Positions 8,480 through 17,026 are shown, counted from the first letter of the stretch. The stretch is 49,878 nucleotides of DNA from an uncultured Collinsella sp. (GCA_959019945.1 CAUEQD010000014.1:1-49878), one strand, 5' to 3'. Numbers and translations: made by a program. Notes: generated by a model not told the origin, from the sequence alone.

Positions 8480-8875
8480 ATGGATAGATACAGGAGCAAC
8501 GACAACATAGTCTGGGACTGCGACTACCATGTGGTCTTCTGTCCGAAATACCGCAGGAAGGTGCTCGTGGACGGCATCGGCTCCCGCTTCGAGGAGATCG
8601 CGCACGAGGTCGCGGAGGAACTCGATTTCGAGATAAGGGAAATCAAGGTCATGCCCGACCGCGTGCACATGCTCGTCTCAGTCGACCCCCAGTTCGGCAT
8701 CCACCGGGCCGTGAAGCGCATCAAGGGCAGGACCAGCCACGACCTGCGCGCCGAGTTCCCGCAGCTGAAGCGCAAGCTGCCGACGCTCTGGACGAACAGC
8801 TACTTCGTCTCGACCGTCGGCGGGGCGACGCCCGAGGCCGTCAGGCAGTATATCGAGGACCAGAGGAACGCGTGA
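8480..8875 (+). CDS. tnpA: IS200/IS605 transposase TnpA (Y1)
   Basis: A 131-residue single-domain Y1 transposase that moves single-stranded DNA. The beta-strand HVVFCPKYR, the metal-site segment VMPDRVHML and the C-terminal helix with catalytic Tyr124 (VRQYIEDQ) are visible. The HUH motif reads Arg61-Val62-His63, so the first His of the usual H-x-H is Arg here. Some IS605 subgroups may share this, so loss of activity is not proved. The start ATG at 8480 lies just inside the left end. The last 4 bases overlap the tnpB start (GTGA). Confidence 0.9.
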   Translation: MDRYRSNDNIVWDCDYHVVFCPKYRRKVLVDGIGSRFEEIAHEVAEELDFEIREIKVMPDRVHMLVSVDPQFGIHRAVKRIKGRTSHDLRAEFPQLKRKLPTLWTNSYFVSTVGGATPEAVRQYIEDQRNA

Positions 8876-10062
8876 GGGCCATGGACAAGACCTTCGAGTA
8901 CCGCATATACCCGAGCGCCGAGCAGGAGGCCCTCCTGCAGAAGACCTTCGGCTGCTGCCGCTGGGTCTACAACAGGGTGCTGGCGATGAGGCGGGACGAG
9001 TACGCGTGGACGGGCAAATCGAGGCACATCAACTCCTACATCACCCAGATCCCCGCCTGGAAGAGGGCGGACGCGCCGTGGCTCTCCGAGGTGGACTCCA
9101 TGGCACTGCAGCAGTCCCTGCGCGACCTGGACAAGGCATTTAAGAACTTCTTCCGCGCACCAGGCAAGGTGGGCTTTCCGAAGTTCAAGTCCAAACGCGC
9201 GGGGAGGAAGAGCTACCGCACGAACGGCGTCGGGATAATCGACGCCAGGCACGTGAGGCTGCCAAAGCTGGGGACCGTCAGGGCGCGGGTGAGCCGTCCC
9301 GTGGAGGGGCGCGTCCTGTCCGCGACGGTCAAGCAGGTGCCGAGCGGCAAGTACTACGTGGCGATATGCTGCGCGGACGTCCCCGCCACGGACGCGCCGG
9401 CCCCGACCGTCGGGTTCCTGGGAGTCGATGCGGGAATACACGACATAGCCACCTGCTCCACGGGGGAGCGCCTGCCCAACCCCAAAAACCTGCAAAGGAG
9501 CGAGAGGAGGCTGGCGCGGGAGCAGCGGCGGCTCTCGCGCAAGCGGAAGGGCTCCGCAAATCGCGCCAGGCAGCGTGTCAGGGTCGCGCGGGCGCACGAG
9601 AAGGTTGCCAACCGGCGGAAGGACGCCCTGCACAAGTTCACGACGCATGCGGTGGGAGAAAGCCAAAACATCGCGGTCGAGGACCTGAACGTCAGGGGCA
9701 TGCAGAGGAACCGCCGCCTCGCCAAGGCCGTGGGCGATGCCGCCATGTCGGAGCTGGCGCGCCAGCTCGAGTACAAATGCGCATGGTCGGGGCGCGGCTT
9801 CGTAAGGGTGGGCAGGTTCTATCCGTCCAGCAAGACGTGTTCCGCATGCGGTTACGTCTACAGGGGACTGACGCTGGCCGAACGGGTATGGGACTGCCCC
9901 GCGTGCGGCATGCGTCACGACCGCGACCTGAACGCCGCCGTCAACATCGCCCGCGAGGGAAGGAGAATCCTGGAAGGTACCGCAGGGCATGCGGGAACCG
10001 CGGCAGACGCCGCAAACGCTTGTGGAGAGGGCGTAAGACCTACGGCTGCATGCGCAGTCTAG
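8872..10062 (+). CDS. tnpB: TnpB RNA-guided nuclease of IS200/IS605 element
   Basis: TnpB, 396 residues from the GTG at 8872 (AGAGGA four bases upstream) or 393 from ATG at 8881. An N-terminal helix-turn-helix/wedge segment (about 10-100) is followed by a RuvC-like fold with Asp186 (GVDAGIHD), Glu270 (VEDLNVRG) and Asp352 (HDRDLNAAVN), and a four-Cys zinc ribbon (CSACG, CPACG) between the last two. TnpB is known to cleave DNA guided by an RNA made from the right end of the element; that RNA should overlap the 3' end of this gene and the hairpin at 10086-10106. All catalytic residues are present. Confidence 0.93.
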   Translation: MRAMDKTFEYRIYPSAEQEALLQKTFGCCRWVYNRVLAMRRDEYAWTGKSRHINSYITQIPAWKRADAPWLSEVDSMALQQSLRDLDKAFKNFFRAPGKVGFPKFKSKRAGRKSYRTNGVGIIDARHVRLPKLGTVRARVSRPVEGRVLSATVKQVPSGKYYVAICCADVPATDAPAPTVGFLGVDAGIHDIATCSTGERLPNPKNLQRSERRLAREQRRLSRKRKGSANRARQRVRVARAHEKVANRRKDALHKFTTHAVGESQNIAVEDLNVRGMQRNRRLAKAVGDAAMSELARQLEYKCAWSGRGFVRVGRFYPSSKTCSACGYVYRGLTLAERVWDCPACGMRHDRDLNAAVNIAREGRRILEGTAGHAGTAADAANACGEGVRPTAACAV

Positions 10063-10112
10063 GCAATTCTCGGTGAAGCAAGAATCCCCTGGCTTTAGCC
10101 ATGGGGAGTGTC
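9900..10112 (+). ncRNA. putative right-end omega-RNA of TnpB
   Basis: In IS200/IS605 elements the guide RNA overlaps the tnpB 3' end and runs to the right end, with the guide taken from flanking DNA. Here the right-end hairpin (10086-10106) and the tail to about 10112 fit. The 5' boundary is a guess; I see no separate promoter. Confidence 0.4.
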
Positions 10113-10153
10113 AAATAATGGTGGGCACGCAAACGATTGGAGAGCGCATACCT

Positions 10154-10723
10154 ATGTCACAAAGCCAGAAAAAAGAAGCCATCGCCCAGGCGGCCGAGCA
10201 GGAGCTCGCATCGCTTGCGGGTCGTGGCGTGCGCATCGCAGGCAACGCGTGCTCGCCGATTGTGCTGGTAAAAGGCGATTTGGATGAGGCCGAGCGCTCG
10301 GGCGGCGAGCTTGCCGCAGGCGCGGATGGCGCGGCGCTGCGTAAGGCGCTCGGGGCCATCGGTTATGCGCCCGAGGATTTTTGCGTGCTGGCAAGCGTCG
10401 CCGGTGCGGGCGACGGAACGGTGGCGGTGGGCCATGCCCTGCCGTGCGAGCTGTTCCGCGAGGCGCTCGAGGCGCTGGACCCCGAGGCGGTGCTGTTGCT
10501 GGATGATCGTGCGGCCGATACCATGCGCGAGACCTATGTCGATATGCTCGTGGCGATCGACGACTTCGACACCGCCATGCTCAAGCCCGGCCTGGTCGCC
10601 CATGTGCAAGGGCGCCGCGTGCTCGCGCTCGACGGCTTTGAGGCGGCGCTCACCGACAAGGCCGCCAAGCAGCGCATGTGGGCCTACATTAAACAGCTGA
10701 CTCCGGCCGCCGCGCCGCTGTAG
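10154..10723 (+). CDS. uncharacterised protein
   Basis: A 189-residue acidic soluble protein without signal peptide or membrane segment. I do not recognise the family. A central stretch (residues 30-90, with VLVKGDLDEAERSG and ALRKALGAIGYAPEDF) weakly recalls the substrate-binding loop of family-4/5 uracil-DNA glycosylases, but no diagnostic catalytic motif is present. The ATG at 10154 is used, with GGAGAG about 10 bases upstream; an in-frame ATG at 10118 lies almost on the IS right end. The IS end stops about 40 bp upstream, so its native promoter may have been displaced. It converges with the histidine kinase gene. Confidence 0.6.
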   Translation: MSQSQKKEAIAQAAEQELASLAGRGVRIAGNACSPIVLVKGDLDEAERSGGELAAGADGAALRKALGAIGYAPEDFCVLASVAGAGDGTVAVGHALPCELFREALEALDPEAVLLLDDRAADTMRETYVDMLVAIDDFDTAMLKPGLVAHVQGRRVLALDGFEAALTDKAAKQRMWAYIKQLTPAAAPL

Positions 10724-10783
10724 CGGATTGGCGCCGGTAAGGCGGCCCTGACGGGTCGAGCGCGGCGCCGGCTTATCGCGTCC

Positions 10784-12061
10784 CTACATCACAGCGCGCA
10801 GCTCAAACCGATCGCCGTTAATGCGGAACTGGCAGTTGCCGTTCATGCGCTCGACGGCGAGCTTAATGCTCTTGGTGCCAAAGCCGTGGCCGGCGTGCTG
10901 GGCCACGGGCATGCCGTCAACCATACGCGGCGGGCGGTCAAACGTGTTAGAGACCAAAAGCAGCAGCTGCCCGTCTTCGTAGCGCAGGTCCAGATCGACG
11001 AATCGTTTGCCCTGGGGAGCGGCGCTCGCGGCGACGATGGCGTTGTCCAGGGCATTCGAGAGCACGCTAAACAGGTCGACATCGGCCACATGGACGTTCT
11101 CTGGCACGGCGGCGCGCAGGTCGGCGGTGATACCGTTTCGGTTGATATCGGAGCTAAATGACGAAAGCACGATGTTGACCGTTTCGTTGGCACAGTAGCG
11201 GCGCACGGCGGTGCGGTCGTTTGTCTCACAGAGTTCGTTGATGCGCCCGAGCGCCTCGTCGACGTGACCCTCTTCGATTAAAACCGCAAGGCCGCGCAGG
11301 AAGTGCCGCATGTCATGGCGCAGAACCGAAAGCTCGCGTCCAGATTGACGCCAGGCTTCGAGCTCTTTGATAGCTGCGCTATCGCGGGTCTCGAGCATCC
11401 AACGCTCGCGCTCGGCGGCCTCTTTAGCCTCGTATTCGCGCAGATACACAGCAAGAAACATAAGGTAGAAAGCGCAAAGCGCAAACGCCAAAAACTCAAC
11501 GGTCACAACCGAGCCCGAGTGGAACAACGTGGTGTAGACGTTGGTGGCGTAGTCAAAGATGTAATAGACGAGCGGCAGGATGAGCAGAATCTCGAGCTCG
11601 GTAGGGCTTTTGACTGCCAAGCGCGGACCGATGTCGCCGGCCCAGTGCAGCAGGAGCGCAAAGACGGCGACCGTGGTGATAATGCGTGTCGCGTAGTACG
11701 CGATTTGCGAGCCGCAGGCGGCGAGCGCGGCGATGCCCATCCAGTTGCTAAATTGGCAGCTCAGGTATGCGCTGGTGACGCCGAGCATAACGAGCAAAGG
11801 GCTCAGCCGATAGCGCGCGCACAGATAGATGACGAGCGGCAGATGCACGACGAGCGGATACACCTGTCGAGCGAAAAGTTCGCCGCCAAAGACATTGGCG
11901 AGCGCAAAGGCGGTACCGGTGAGCACGTCAACCGCGATCAGCTCAAGCGCATGACGGCGGTTGATCTCGACCCCGCACAGCGCTGCCGAGGCGAAAACGC
12001 CAAAGAGCAGGGTCGTTGCGTGGTGGATTGCCCAAAGCAGCATTTCGGCCGTGGGGAGCAT
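10784..12061 (-). CDS. AgrC-like sensor histidine kinase (GHKL)
   Basis: A 425-residue membrane histidine kinase. Residues 1-210 contain about six hydrophobic membrane segments; then a coiled linker and the phospho-acceptor His249 in LRHDMRHFL, followed by the ATPase domain with N-box LSNALDNAI and G-box GHGFGTKSI. This layout is that of AgrC/peptide-sensing kinases (HPK10), which pair with LytTR regulators. Its start overlaps the stop of the regulator gene by one base (TGATG), so the pair is translationally coupled, regulator first. The signal is unknown and no autoinducer peptide gene was seen nearby. Confidence 0.88.
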   Translation of the reverse strand: MLPTAEMLLWAIHHATTLLFGVFASAALCGVEINRRHALELIAVDVLTGTAFALANVFGGELFARQVYPLVVHLPLVIYLCARYRLSPLLVMLGVTSAYLSCQFSNWMGIAALAACGSQIAYYATRIITTVAVFALLLHWAGDIGPRLAVKSPTELEILLILPLVYYIFDYATNVYTTLFHSGSVVTVEFLAFALCAFYLMFLAVYLREYEAKEAAERERWMLETRDSAAIKELEAWRQSGRELSVLRHDMRHFLRGLAVLIEEGHVDEALGRINELCETNDRTAVRRYCANETVNIVLSSFSSDINRNGITADLRAAVPENVHVADVDLFSVLSNALDNAIVAASAAPQGKRFVDLDLRYEDGQLLLLVSNTFDRPPRMVDGMPVAQHAGHGFGTKSIKLAVERMNGNCQFRINGDRFELRAVM

Positions 12062-12783
12062 CAGTGCCTCCCGCCCTCAAAGCGCGCCGCAAAGTAGGCA
12101 TCTTGGAACCCCTGCTTGCAACTGCGTGCCAACGGGATACAGGCGCCCGATCTCATGAAGATCTCCGTGCGGTCAAAGTGATCGATGTTGCGCAGGTTGA
12201 CCTGGTAGCTGCGATGGCATTTAAAGAAGACCGCGTTTTGCGCCAAGCGGTCCTCGACGCTGCGGAACGATTCGAGCGCCTCGATATCGCGTCCGTCGCG
12301 CAGGTGGAAAACCACGTGCTTGTTGCGTGCCTCGGCATATTCGATGTCGGACAGGCGCAGGGCATGGTAACCAAAGGACGTTTTGATGACGAACTCGTCG
12401 GTCGCCGACGGGCGCATGCTCGAAAGCTCGTCGAGCAGCTGCGCCAGGCGTTCGTATGCCACGGGCTTGAGCAGGTAGTCGAAGGCGCGGACTTCGTAGG
12501 ACTCCAGCGCAAACTCGGGCGACGAGGTGAGGAACACCAGGCGCACGGCGGTATCGGACTGGCGCAGCTCGCGCGCGGTGTCCATGCCGTTGACGAGCGG
12601 CATGATCATGTCGAGCAGGATGATGTCGGCGCGCGACGCGGCATGGCGCGCCAGCAGGTCCTCGCCGCGCGTAACGAGCGCAACATCGACCGCCGTGCCC
12701 TTCTCGGTCGACCAACGGTCGATCATCCGGTGCAGTCTATCTAGAAAAGCGACGTCATCGTCGCAGGCAATAATCTTGAGCAT
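12061..12783 (-). CDS. LytTR-type response regulator
   Basis: A 240-residue response regulator. The receiver domain (1-120) has the acidic pair Asp8-Asp9, phospho-acceptor Asp58 (LLDMIMP), and the Thr/Ser and Lys later (FLTSSPE, YLLKP). The C-terminal half (about 140-235) is a LytTR DNA-binding domain, with KCHRSYQVNL typical of it. It should control target promoters through direct repeats when phosphorylated by the kinase. The ATG at 12783 is used because the receiver begins there and a GGGGG tract precedes it. Divergent from nadA. Confidence 0.92.
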   Translation of the reverse strand: MLKIIACDDDVAFLDRLHRMIDRWSTEKGTAVDVALVTRGEDLLARHAASRADIILLDMIMPLVNGMDTARELRQSDTAVRLVFLTSSPEFALESYEVRAFDYLLKPVAYERLAQLLDELSSMRPSATDEFVIKTSFGYHALRLSDIEYAEARNKHVVFHLRDGRDIEALESFRSVEDRLAQNAVFFKCHRSYQVNLRNIDHFDRTEIFMRSGACIPLARSCKQGFQDAYFAARFEGGRH

Positions 12784-12990
12784 TCGGGCCCCCTTAGTAG
12801 TTCGATTTTGCCACATTGGGCGCGTGCCGCTCGCGGAGGCGTGTCCCATTTGCGCCCCACGTCGCGCAACTCGCGCCGAGCGGTATTGCGGTGGCGAAAG
12901 ATGCCTCCTGCGCTATCGAGAGCTCGGCTATCCTCAGCTTGCCAGTTCGAAAATGGACCTGCCGCATGATTGAATCTTTATTTCAACTTT

Positions 12991-13040
12991 ACACCTAGGT
13001 TTACAGCTGTCTTGTCAGCTGTAAACCTAGGTGTCATACT
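12991..13040 (+). promoter_or_regulatory. NiaR-type operator palindrome overlapping the nadA promoter
   Basis: A perfect inverted repeat with 19-base arms (12991-13009 and 13016-13034) is centred on TCTTGT. The core CTGTCTTGTCAG resembles the known NiaR site core. TTGTCA (13012-13017), a 17-bp spacer and CATACT (13035-13040) form a good sigma-70-type promoter through the right arm, so a bound repressor would block it. The niaR gene is the fourth gene of the operon, giving simple feedback by niacin. The repressor assignment is inference from family knowledge. Confidence 0.8.
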
Positions 13041-13075
13041 AAAGCCCCAAGATTCGCCAAAAGAGAGGGGCCTTG

Positions 13076-14101
13076 ATGGCACAGAGCGCGAACATGGATG
13101 CATCGGAGCTTGCACGCGACATTGCGGCCGGCCTGGCATCGGCAACGACGGCAACGGAGTGCGCGGCATTGGTGCCCGCAGAGCTCGTCGAGGCCATTCA
13201 GCAACTAAAAACCCAACGTGACGCGGTGATTCTGGCTCACTATTACGTGGCGCCCGAGGTCCAGGCCGTTGCCGATTACGTCGGCGACAGCTTCTACCTG
13301 GCAAAGCTCGCCAAGAGCCTGCCGCAGCAGACCATCGTGCTGTGCGGCGTGGAGTTTATGGGCGAGAGCGCCAAGCTGCTCAACCCCACCAAGACCGTGC
13401 TGCTGCCCGAGCCGGGCGCGGATTGCCCCATGGCCCATATGGTCAAGCGCGAGACGGTCGACGCGGCGCGCGCCGAGTATGGCGACGACCTGGCCGTGGT
13501 GTGCTACGTCAACTCGACGGTCGAGATCAAGAGCTGGAGTGACGTGTGCGTTACCAGCTCCAACGCCGTCAAGATCGTGTCCGAGCTGCCGCAGCAGCAC
13601 GTCCTGTTCATTCCCGACCAAAACCTGGGCCGCTTCGTAGCCGAGCAGGTGCCGCAAAAGCACGTCATCCTCAACAACGGTTACTGCCCGCGCCATCACA
13701 TCATCACCGTCGAGCAGATCGTCGACGCGACGGAGGCCCACCCCGACGCGCTCGTGCTGGCGCATCCTGAGTGCAAGGCCGACGTCCTTGCCGAGGCCGA
13801 CTACATCGGCTCCACCGCCGGCATCATCAAGTATGCCGAGGAGTCCGACGCGAGCGAGTTTATTATCGTGACGGTCCGCGGCGTGCTCTACGAGCTCGAG
13901 CGCCGCTGCCAGGGCACCGGCAAGAAGTTCTACTTCCCCGCGGTGCAGCCCACCTGCGTCAACATGGATCTCATCACGCTCGAAAAGCTCGTGCACTGCC
14001 TGGAGACAGGCGAGGGCGAGGTGCAGATCGGCGTGTCGGGCGAGGCTGCCGATCAGGCCAAGCTCACGCTCGACCGCATGCTCGAGTACGCAGCGCGTTA
14101 G
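13076..14101 (+). CDS. nadA: quinolinate synthase NadA
   Basis: Quinolinate synthase A, 341 residues, condenses iminoaspartate with dihydroxyacetone phosphate to quinolinate in de novo NAD synthesis. The three 4Fe-4S ligands are visible as Cys in LCGVEFMGE, HPECKAD and PTCVNM; the segments ILAHYY, PGADCPMA, STVEIKSWSDVC and GSTAGII are typical. The ATG at 13076 is adjacent to an in-frame TTG at 13073; AGAGAGGGG lies upstream. First gene of nadA-nadB-nadC-niaR, with a 44-bp operator palindrome 40 bp before it. Oxygen-sensitive cluster enzyme, fitting an anaerobe. Confidence 0.96.
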   Translation: MAQSANMDASELARDIAAGLASATTATECAALVPAELVEAIQQLKTQRDAVILAHYYVAPEVQAVADYVGDSFYLAKLAKSLPQQTIVLCGVEFMGESAKLLNPTKTVLLPEPGADCPMAHMVKRETVDAARAEYGDDLAVVCYVNSTVEIKSWSDVCVTSSNAVKIVSELPQQHVLFIPDQNLGRFVAEQVPQKHVILNNGYCPRHHIITVEQIVDATEAHPDALVLAHPECKADVLAEADYIGSTAGIIKYAEESDASEFIIVTVRGVLYELERRCQGTGKKFYFPAVQPTCVNMDLITLEKLVHCLETGEGEVQIGVSGEAADQAKLTLDRMLEYAAR

Positions 14102-14104
14102 AAC

Positions 14105-14139
14105 AATGTGGCATGAGGGACGGTCCCTTATGTCACATT
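14105..14139 (+). repeat. palindrome between nadA and nadB
   Basis: Two 17-base arms (14105-14121 and 14123-14139) are inverted with two mismatches around a GGGACGGTCCC core. The hairpin ends just before the nadB ribosome site (14143-14150). It may tune nadB translation or mRNA stability; the core GGGACNGTCCC also occurs inside the repeat at 31271-31337 in part. Confidence 0.7.
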
Positions 14140-14156
14140 CAAGGGAGAGGATTCCT

Positions 14157-15533
14157 GTGGAAACCAAGCAATACCCCGATATGGAGTGCGACGTCGTCAT
14201 TGCCGGCTGCGGCGTAGCGGGCCTGTACGCGGCTCTCAACCTGCCGACGAGCACGCGCGTGATCATGCTCTCCAAGGGCGCGGTCGACGAGTGCGATTCG
14301 ATGCTCGCGCAGGGCGGCATCTGCGTACTGCCCGAAGGCTCGGACTACGATGCCTTCTTTGAGGACACCATGCACGCCGGCCATTACGAGAACCGCCGCG
14401 AGAGTGTTGACATCATGATTCGCTCGAGCCGCTCGGTCATCAACGACCTGCTGGCCATGGGCGTGGATTTTGAGCGCAAGGCCGACGGCAGCCTCGACTT
14501 TACCCGCGAGGGCGCGCACAGCCGCCCGCGTATCGCCTTCCATGCCGACATCACCGGCAAGGAGATCACGACTAAGCTGCTCCAGGCCGTCCGCAAGCTG
14601 GACAACGTGCAGATTTTGGAGCACGTGGCCATGACCGACATCCTGACGGTCGTGCGCGATGGGGCCACGGTGTGCACTGGTGTCGTTGCCGTTTCCGTGG
14701 ACGAGGACAACTCGGTTCGTCCCGCCGACGAGCTGACAAATGCCGCCGAGGGCGTGCATGCCGGCGAGCCGTTTAAGATCCATGCCTGCCACACGCTGTG
14801 GGCAACGGGCGGCATCGGCGGCGTATATGACCACTCGACCAACTACCCGCAGCTCACGGGTGATGCCTGCTACATCGCTCAGGAGCATGGTATTAAGATG
14901 GAGCATCTGGACTACGTGCAGATTCACCCCACGGGACTGTTCTCGCCGCAGCCGGGCCGCACCTTCCTGATCAGCGAGAGCTGCCGCGGCGAGGGCGCGA
15001 TTTTGCTCAACGCCGCCGGCGAGCGCTTTACCGACGAGCTTCAGCCGCGCGATGTGGTCGCCGCCGCCATTCGCGAGCAGATGAAGCAGGACGGTACCGA
15101 GCACGAGTGGCTGAGCTTTGCCCCTGTCGAGCGCGACGTGGTGACTGGGCACTTTGCCAACATTCGCGCACGCTGCCTGGAGGACGGCCGCGACATCTTG
15201 GACGAGCCCATCCCCGTTACGCCCACGCAGCACTACTTTATGGGTGGCGTATGGGTCGATAAGGACGGCCGCACCTCGATGCCCGAACTCTACGCAGCCG
15301 GTGAGACGGCCTGCAACGGCGTTCACGGCAAGAATCGCCTGGCTTCCAACAGCCTGCTCGAGGCGCTGGTCTGGGGTCGTCGCGCCGCGTGGTACATGCG
15401 CACCGGCGAGTCGCTCGCAGTGGAGCAGGCGGGCGATCCCGCGCTCGATGGCCGTCATCGCGCCCTGGGCGCCGACCCTCTGGCAATCGATGATTTGGCC
15501 CGTGCCGCCGGCACGCAGGCCGTGGAGGAGTAG
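14157..15533 (+). CDS. nadB: L-aspartate oxidase NadB
   Basis: Flavoprotein that oxidises L-aspartate to iminoaspartate for NadA. 458 residues from the GTG at 14157, chosen because GGGAGAGG sits six bases upstream and the protein then begins just before the FAD-binding GCGVAGLYAAL. Other visible parts are the SKGAVDECDSMLAQGG flavin loop, WATGGIGGVY, and HPTGLF and the Arg/His active-site region of the succinate dehydrogenase/aspartate oxidase family. It is shorter than the ~540-residue E. coli enzyme and seems to lack much of the C-terminal helical bundle, common in some lineages. nadC starts 4 bp after its stop. Confidence 0.94.
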   Translation: METKQYPDMECDVVIAGCGVAGLYAALNLPTSTRVIMLSKGAVDECDSMLAQGGICVLPEGSDYDAFFEDTMHAGHYENRRESVDIMIRSSRSVINDLLAMGVDFERKADGSLDFTREGAHSRPRIAFHADITGKEITTKLLQAVRKLDNVQILEHVAMTDILTVVRDGATVCTGVVAVSVDEDNSVRPADELTNAAEGVHAGEPFKIHACHTLWATGGIGGVYDHSTNYPQLTGDACYIAQEHGIKMEHLDYVQIHPTGLFSPQPGRTFLISESCRGEGAILLNAAGERFTDELQPRDVVAAAIREQMKQDGTEHEWLSFAPVERDVVTGHFANIRARCLEDGRDILDEPIPVTPTQHYFMGGVWVDKDGRTSMPELYAAGETACNGVHGKNRLASNSLLEALVWGRRAAWYMRTGESLAVEQAGDPALDGRHRALGADPLAIDDLARAAGTQAVEE

Positions 15534-15536
15534 ACC

Positions 15537-16397
15537 ATGAATCCCATTACCATGAAGCTCGTCGTCGATGATCTGATTCTGCAGGCTCTGCGCGAGGACA
15601 TTACGTTTGAGGACGTGAGCACGGCGAGCGTGTGCCCCACGGCGCGTCCCGCCACGGTGGAGCTCATCGCCAAGGCCGACGGCATCATCGCCGGCTTGGA
15701 TGTGTTTGCCCGCACCTTTGAGCTGCTGGATTCGCAGAGCTCCGTGTTGTTTGATGTCGCGGATGGCGACGAGGTGCACGCCGGCGATCACGTGGGCCAG
15801 GTTCGCGGCGACGCGCGCGTGCTGCTTTCGGGCGAGCGCGTGGCACTCAACTACCTGCAGCGCATGAGCGGTATCGCCACCTATACGCACAGGATGGCCT
15901 CGGCGCTCGAGGGCACCAAGACGGTGCTCGTCGACACGCGCAAGACCACGCCGGGCATGCGCGTCTTCGAGAAGGCCGCGGTCGAGATCGGCGGCGGCAG
16001 CAACCACCGTTATAACCTGTCGACGGCTGTCATGCTCAAGGACAACCACATCGACGCCGCCGGTGGCGTGGCGCGCGCGATTGAGATGGCGCGCGCCCAC
16101 GCGTCGTTTACCACGACGGTCGAGATTGAGTGCGAGAACCTGGATATGGTGCGCGAGGCCGTGGAGGCCGGTGCCGACATTATCATGTTCGACAACATGA
16201 CCCATGACGACATGGCCGCCGCGATTGAGCTTATCGCCGGCCGCGCCAAGACCGAGTGCTCGGGCAATGTGGACGCCGACAACATTCGCGCCCTGGCTGA
16301 TCTGGGCGTCGACTACATTAGCTCGGGCGCCCTGACGCACTCCGCGCCGATCCTCGACCTCTCGCTTAAGCACCTGCGTCTGCTGGACGGTAAATAA
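15537..16397 (+). CDS. nadC: nicotinate-nucleotide pyrophosphorylase (quinolinate phosphoribosyltransferase) NadC
   Basis: 286-residue type II phosphoribosyltransferase that converts quinolinate and PRPP to nicotinate mononucleotide, CO2 and pyrophosphate. The conserved segments LNYLQRMSGIAT, DTRKTTPGMR, GGGSNHRYNL and LKDNH are present, and the C-terminal LSSGALTHS loop closes the barrel. Length is normal. It starts just after nadB and its stop overlaps the niaR start by one base (TAATG). Confidence 0.96.
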   Translation: MNPITMKLVVDDLILQALREDITFEDVSTASVCPTARPATVELIAKADGIIAGLDVFARTFELLDSQSSVLFDVADGDEVHAGDHVGQVRGDARVLLSGERVALNYLQRMSGIATYTHRMASALEGTKTVLVDTRKTTPGMRVFEKAAVEIGGGSNHRYNLSTAVMLKDNHIDAAGGVARAIEMARAHASFTTTVEIECENLDMVREAVEAGADIIMFDNMTHDDMAAAIELIAGRAKTECSGNVDADNIRALADLGVDYISSGALTHSAPILDLSLKHLRLLDGK

Positions 16398-16942
16398 TGA
16401 ACGCCCGCGAGCGTCGCCGTGCCATCATGGCCGTGCTCGAGGGAGCCAAAGGGCCCGTATCGGGTAGCGCGCTTGCCCGCGAGGTGGGTGTGAGCCGCCA
16501 GGTCGTGGTGCAGGACATCGCCCTGCTGCGCGCCGATGGGCACGATATCGTGGCGACCAACCGCGGCTACGTGCTGCAGGAGGCCCCCAGCAGCCCCGCT
16601 GTGCCCACGCGCTTGGTCAAGGTTCGCCACGGCGTGGAGCAGGCAGGCGATGAGCTCACGAGTATCGTCGACGCCGGCGGTGCCGTGCTCAACGTGATCG
16701 TCAATCACCGCGTGTACGGTAAGATCACGGCCGACCTGGACATCCGCAATCGTCGCGATGTTGAGCGCTACCTGCACGATATCGAGAGCGGCAAGAGCTT
16801 TCCACTACTAACGGTGACGAGCGGCTATCACTTCCATCGCATTGCGGCAGAGGACGAGCAAACCCTCGACGAGATCGAGGCTATGCTCAAGGAGAAAGGC
16901 TACTTGGCAGACCTGATGCCCTACGAAGACGATTTGTCCTAG
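16397..16942 (+). CDS. niaR: niacin-responsive repressor NiaR
   Basis: 181-residue NiaR/YrxA family regulator. An N-terminal winged HTH of the HTH_11 type (about 5-60, SGSALAREVGVSRQVVVQDI) is followed by a 3H ligand domain with the three conserved His segments (VRHG, VNHRVYG, GYHFH). In Firmicutes and Thermotoga NiaR represses NAD synthesis and niacin uptake genes when niacin is present. It overlaps nadC by one base and is the last gene of the operon, so with the palindrome before nadA this is a complete self-regulated unit. Confidence 0.93.
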   Translation: MNARERRRAIMAVLEGAKGPVSGSALAREVGVSRQVVVQDIALLRADGHDIVATNRGYVLQEAPSSPAVPTRLVKVRHGVEQAGDELTSIVDAGGAVLNVIVNHRVYGKITADLDIRNRRDVERYLHDIESGKSFPLLTVTSGYHFHRIAAEDEQTLDEIEAMLKEKGYLADLMPYEDDLS

Positions 16943-16959
16943 TCGACGCCGCATCTATA

Positions 16960-17026
16960 AGTTGCGGTGAAATAGTTCCTAAAATCGGCATCCAAGACAT
17001 AAAACAGGAACTATTCCACCGCAACT
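16960..17026. repeat. palindromic repeat family 1, copy 1
   Basis: 21-base arms 16960-16980 and 17006-17026 with one A-C mismatch, beginning AGTTGCGGTGAAATAG. Same family as copies at 31271, 38294 and 41980. It lies after niaR in a convergent gap. Confidence 0.85.

Larger units (their letters stand above)
8390..10112 (+). mobile_element. IS200/IS605-family insertion sequence with tnpA and tnpB
   Basis: Complete autonomous element with a Y1 transposase followed by TnpB. The ends carry imperfect palindromes rather than terminal inverted repeats, as known for this family: a left-end CCCC-N13-GGGG (8398-8418) and a second hairpin ATCGGC/GCCGAT (8430-8445); a right-end hairpin of CCCC-TGGC-TTTA-GCCA-T-GGGG (10086-10106) followed by AGTGTCAA. 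No target duplication is expected. The bounds are approximate. It lies between divergent trxA and the gene at 10154. Confidence 0.85.

Noticed and set aside
8800..9990. 396-residue minus-strand frame in the IS element
   Set aside because: Antisense to tnpB, which has an intact catalytic triad.
14139..16373. 744-residue open frame on the minus strand
   Set aside because: Antisense to nadB and nadC; no recognisable domains.
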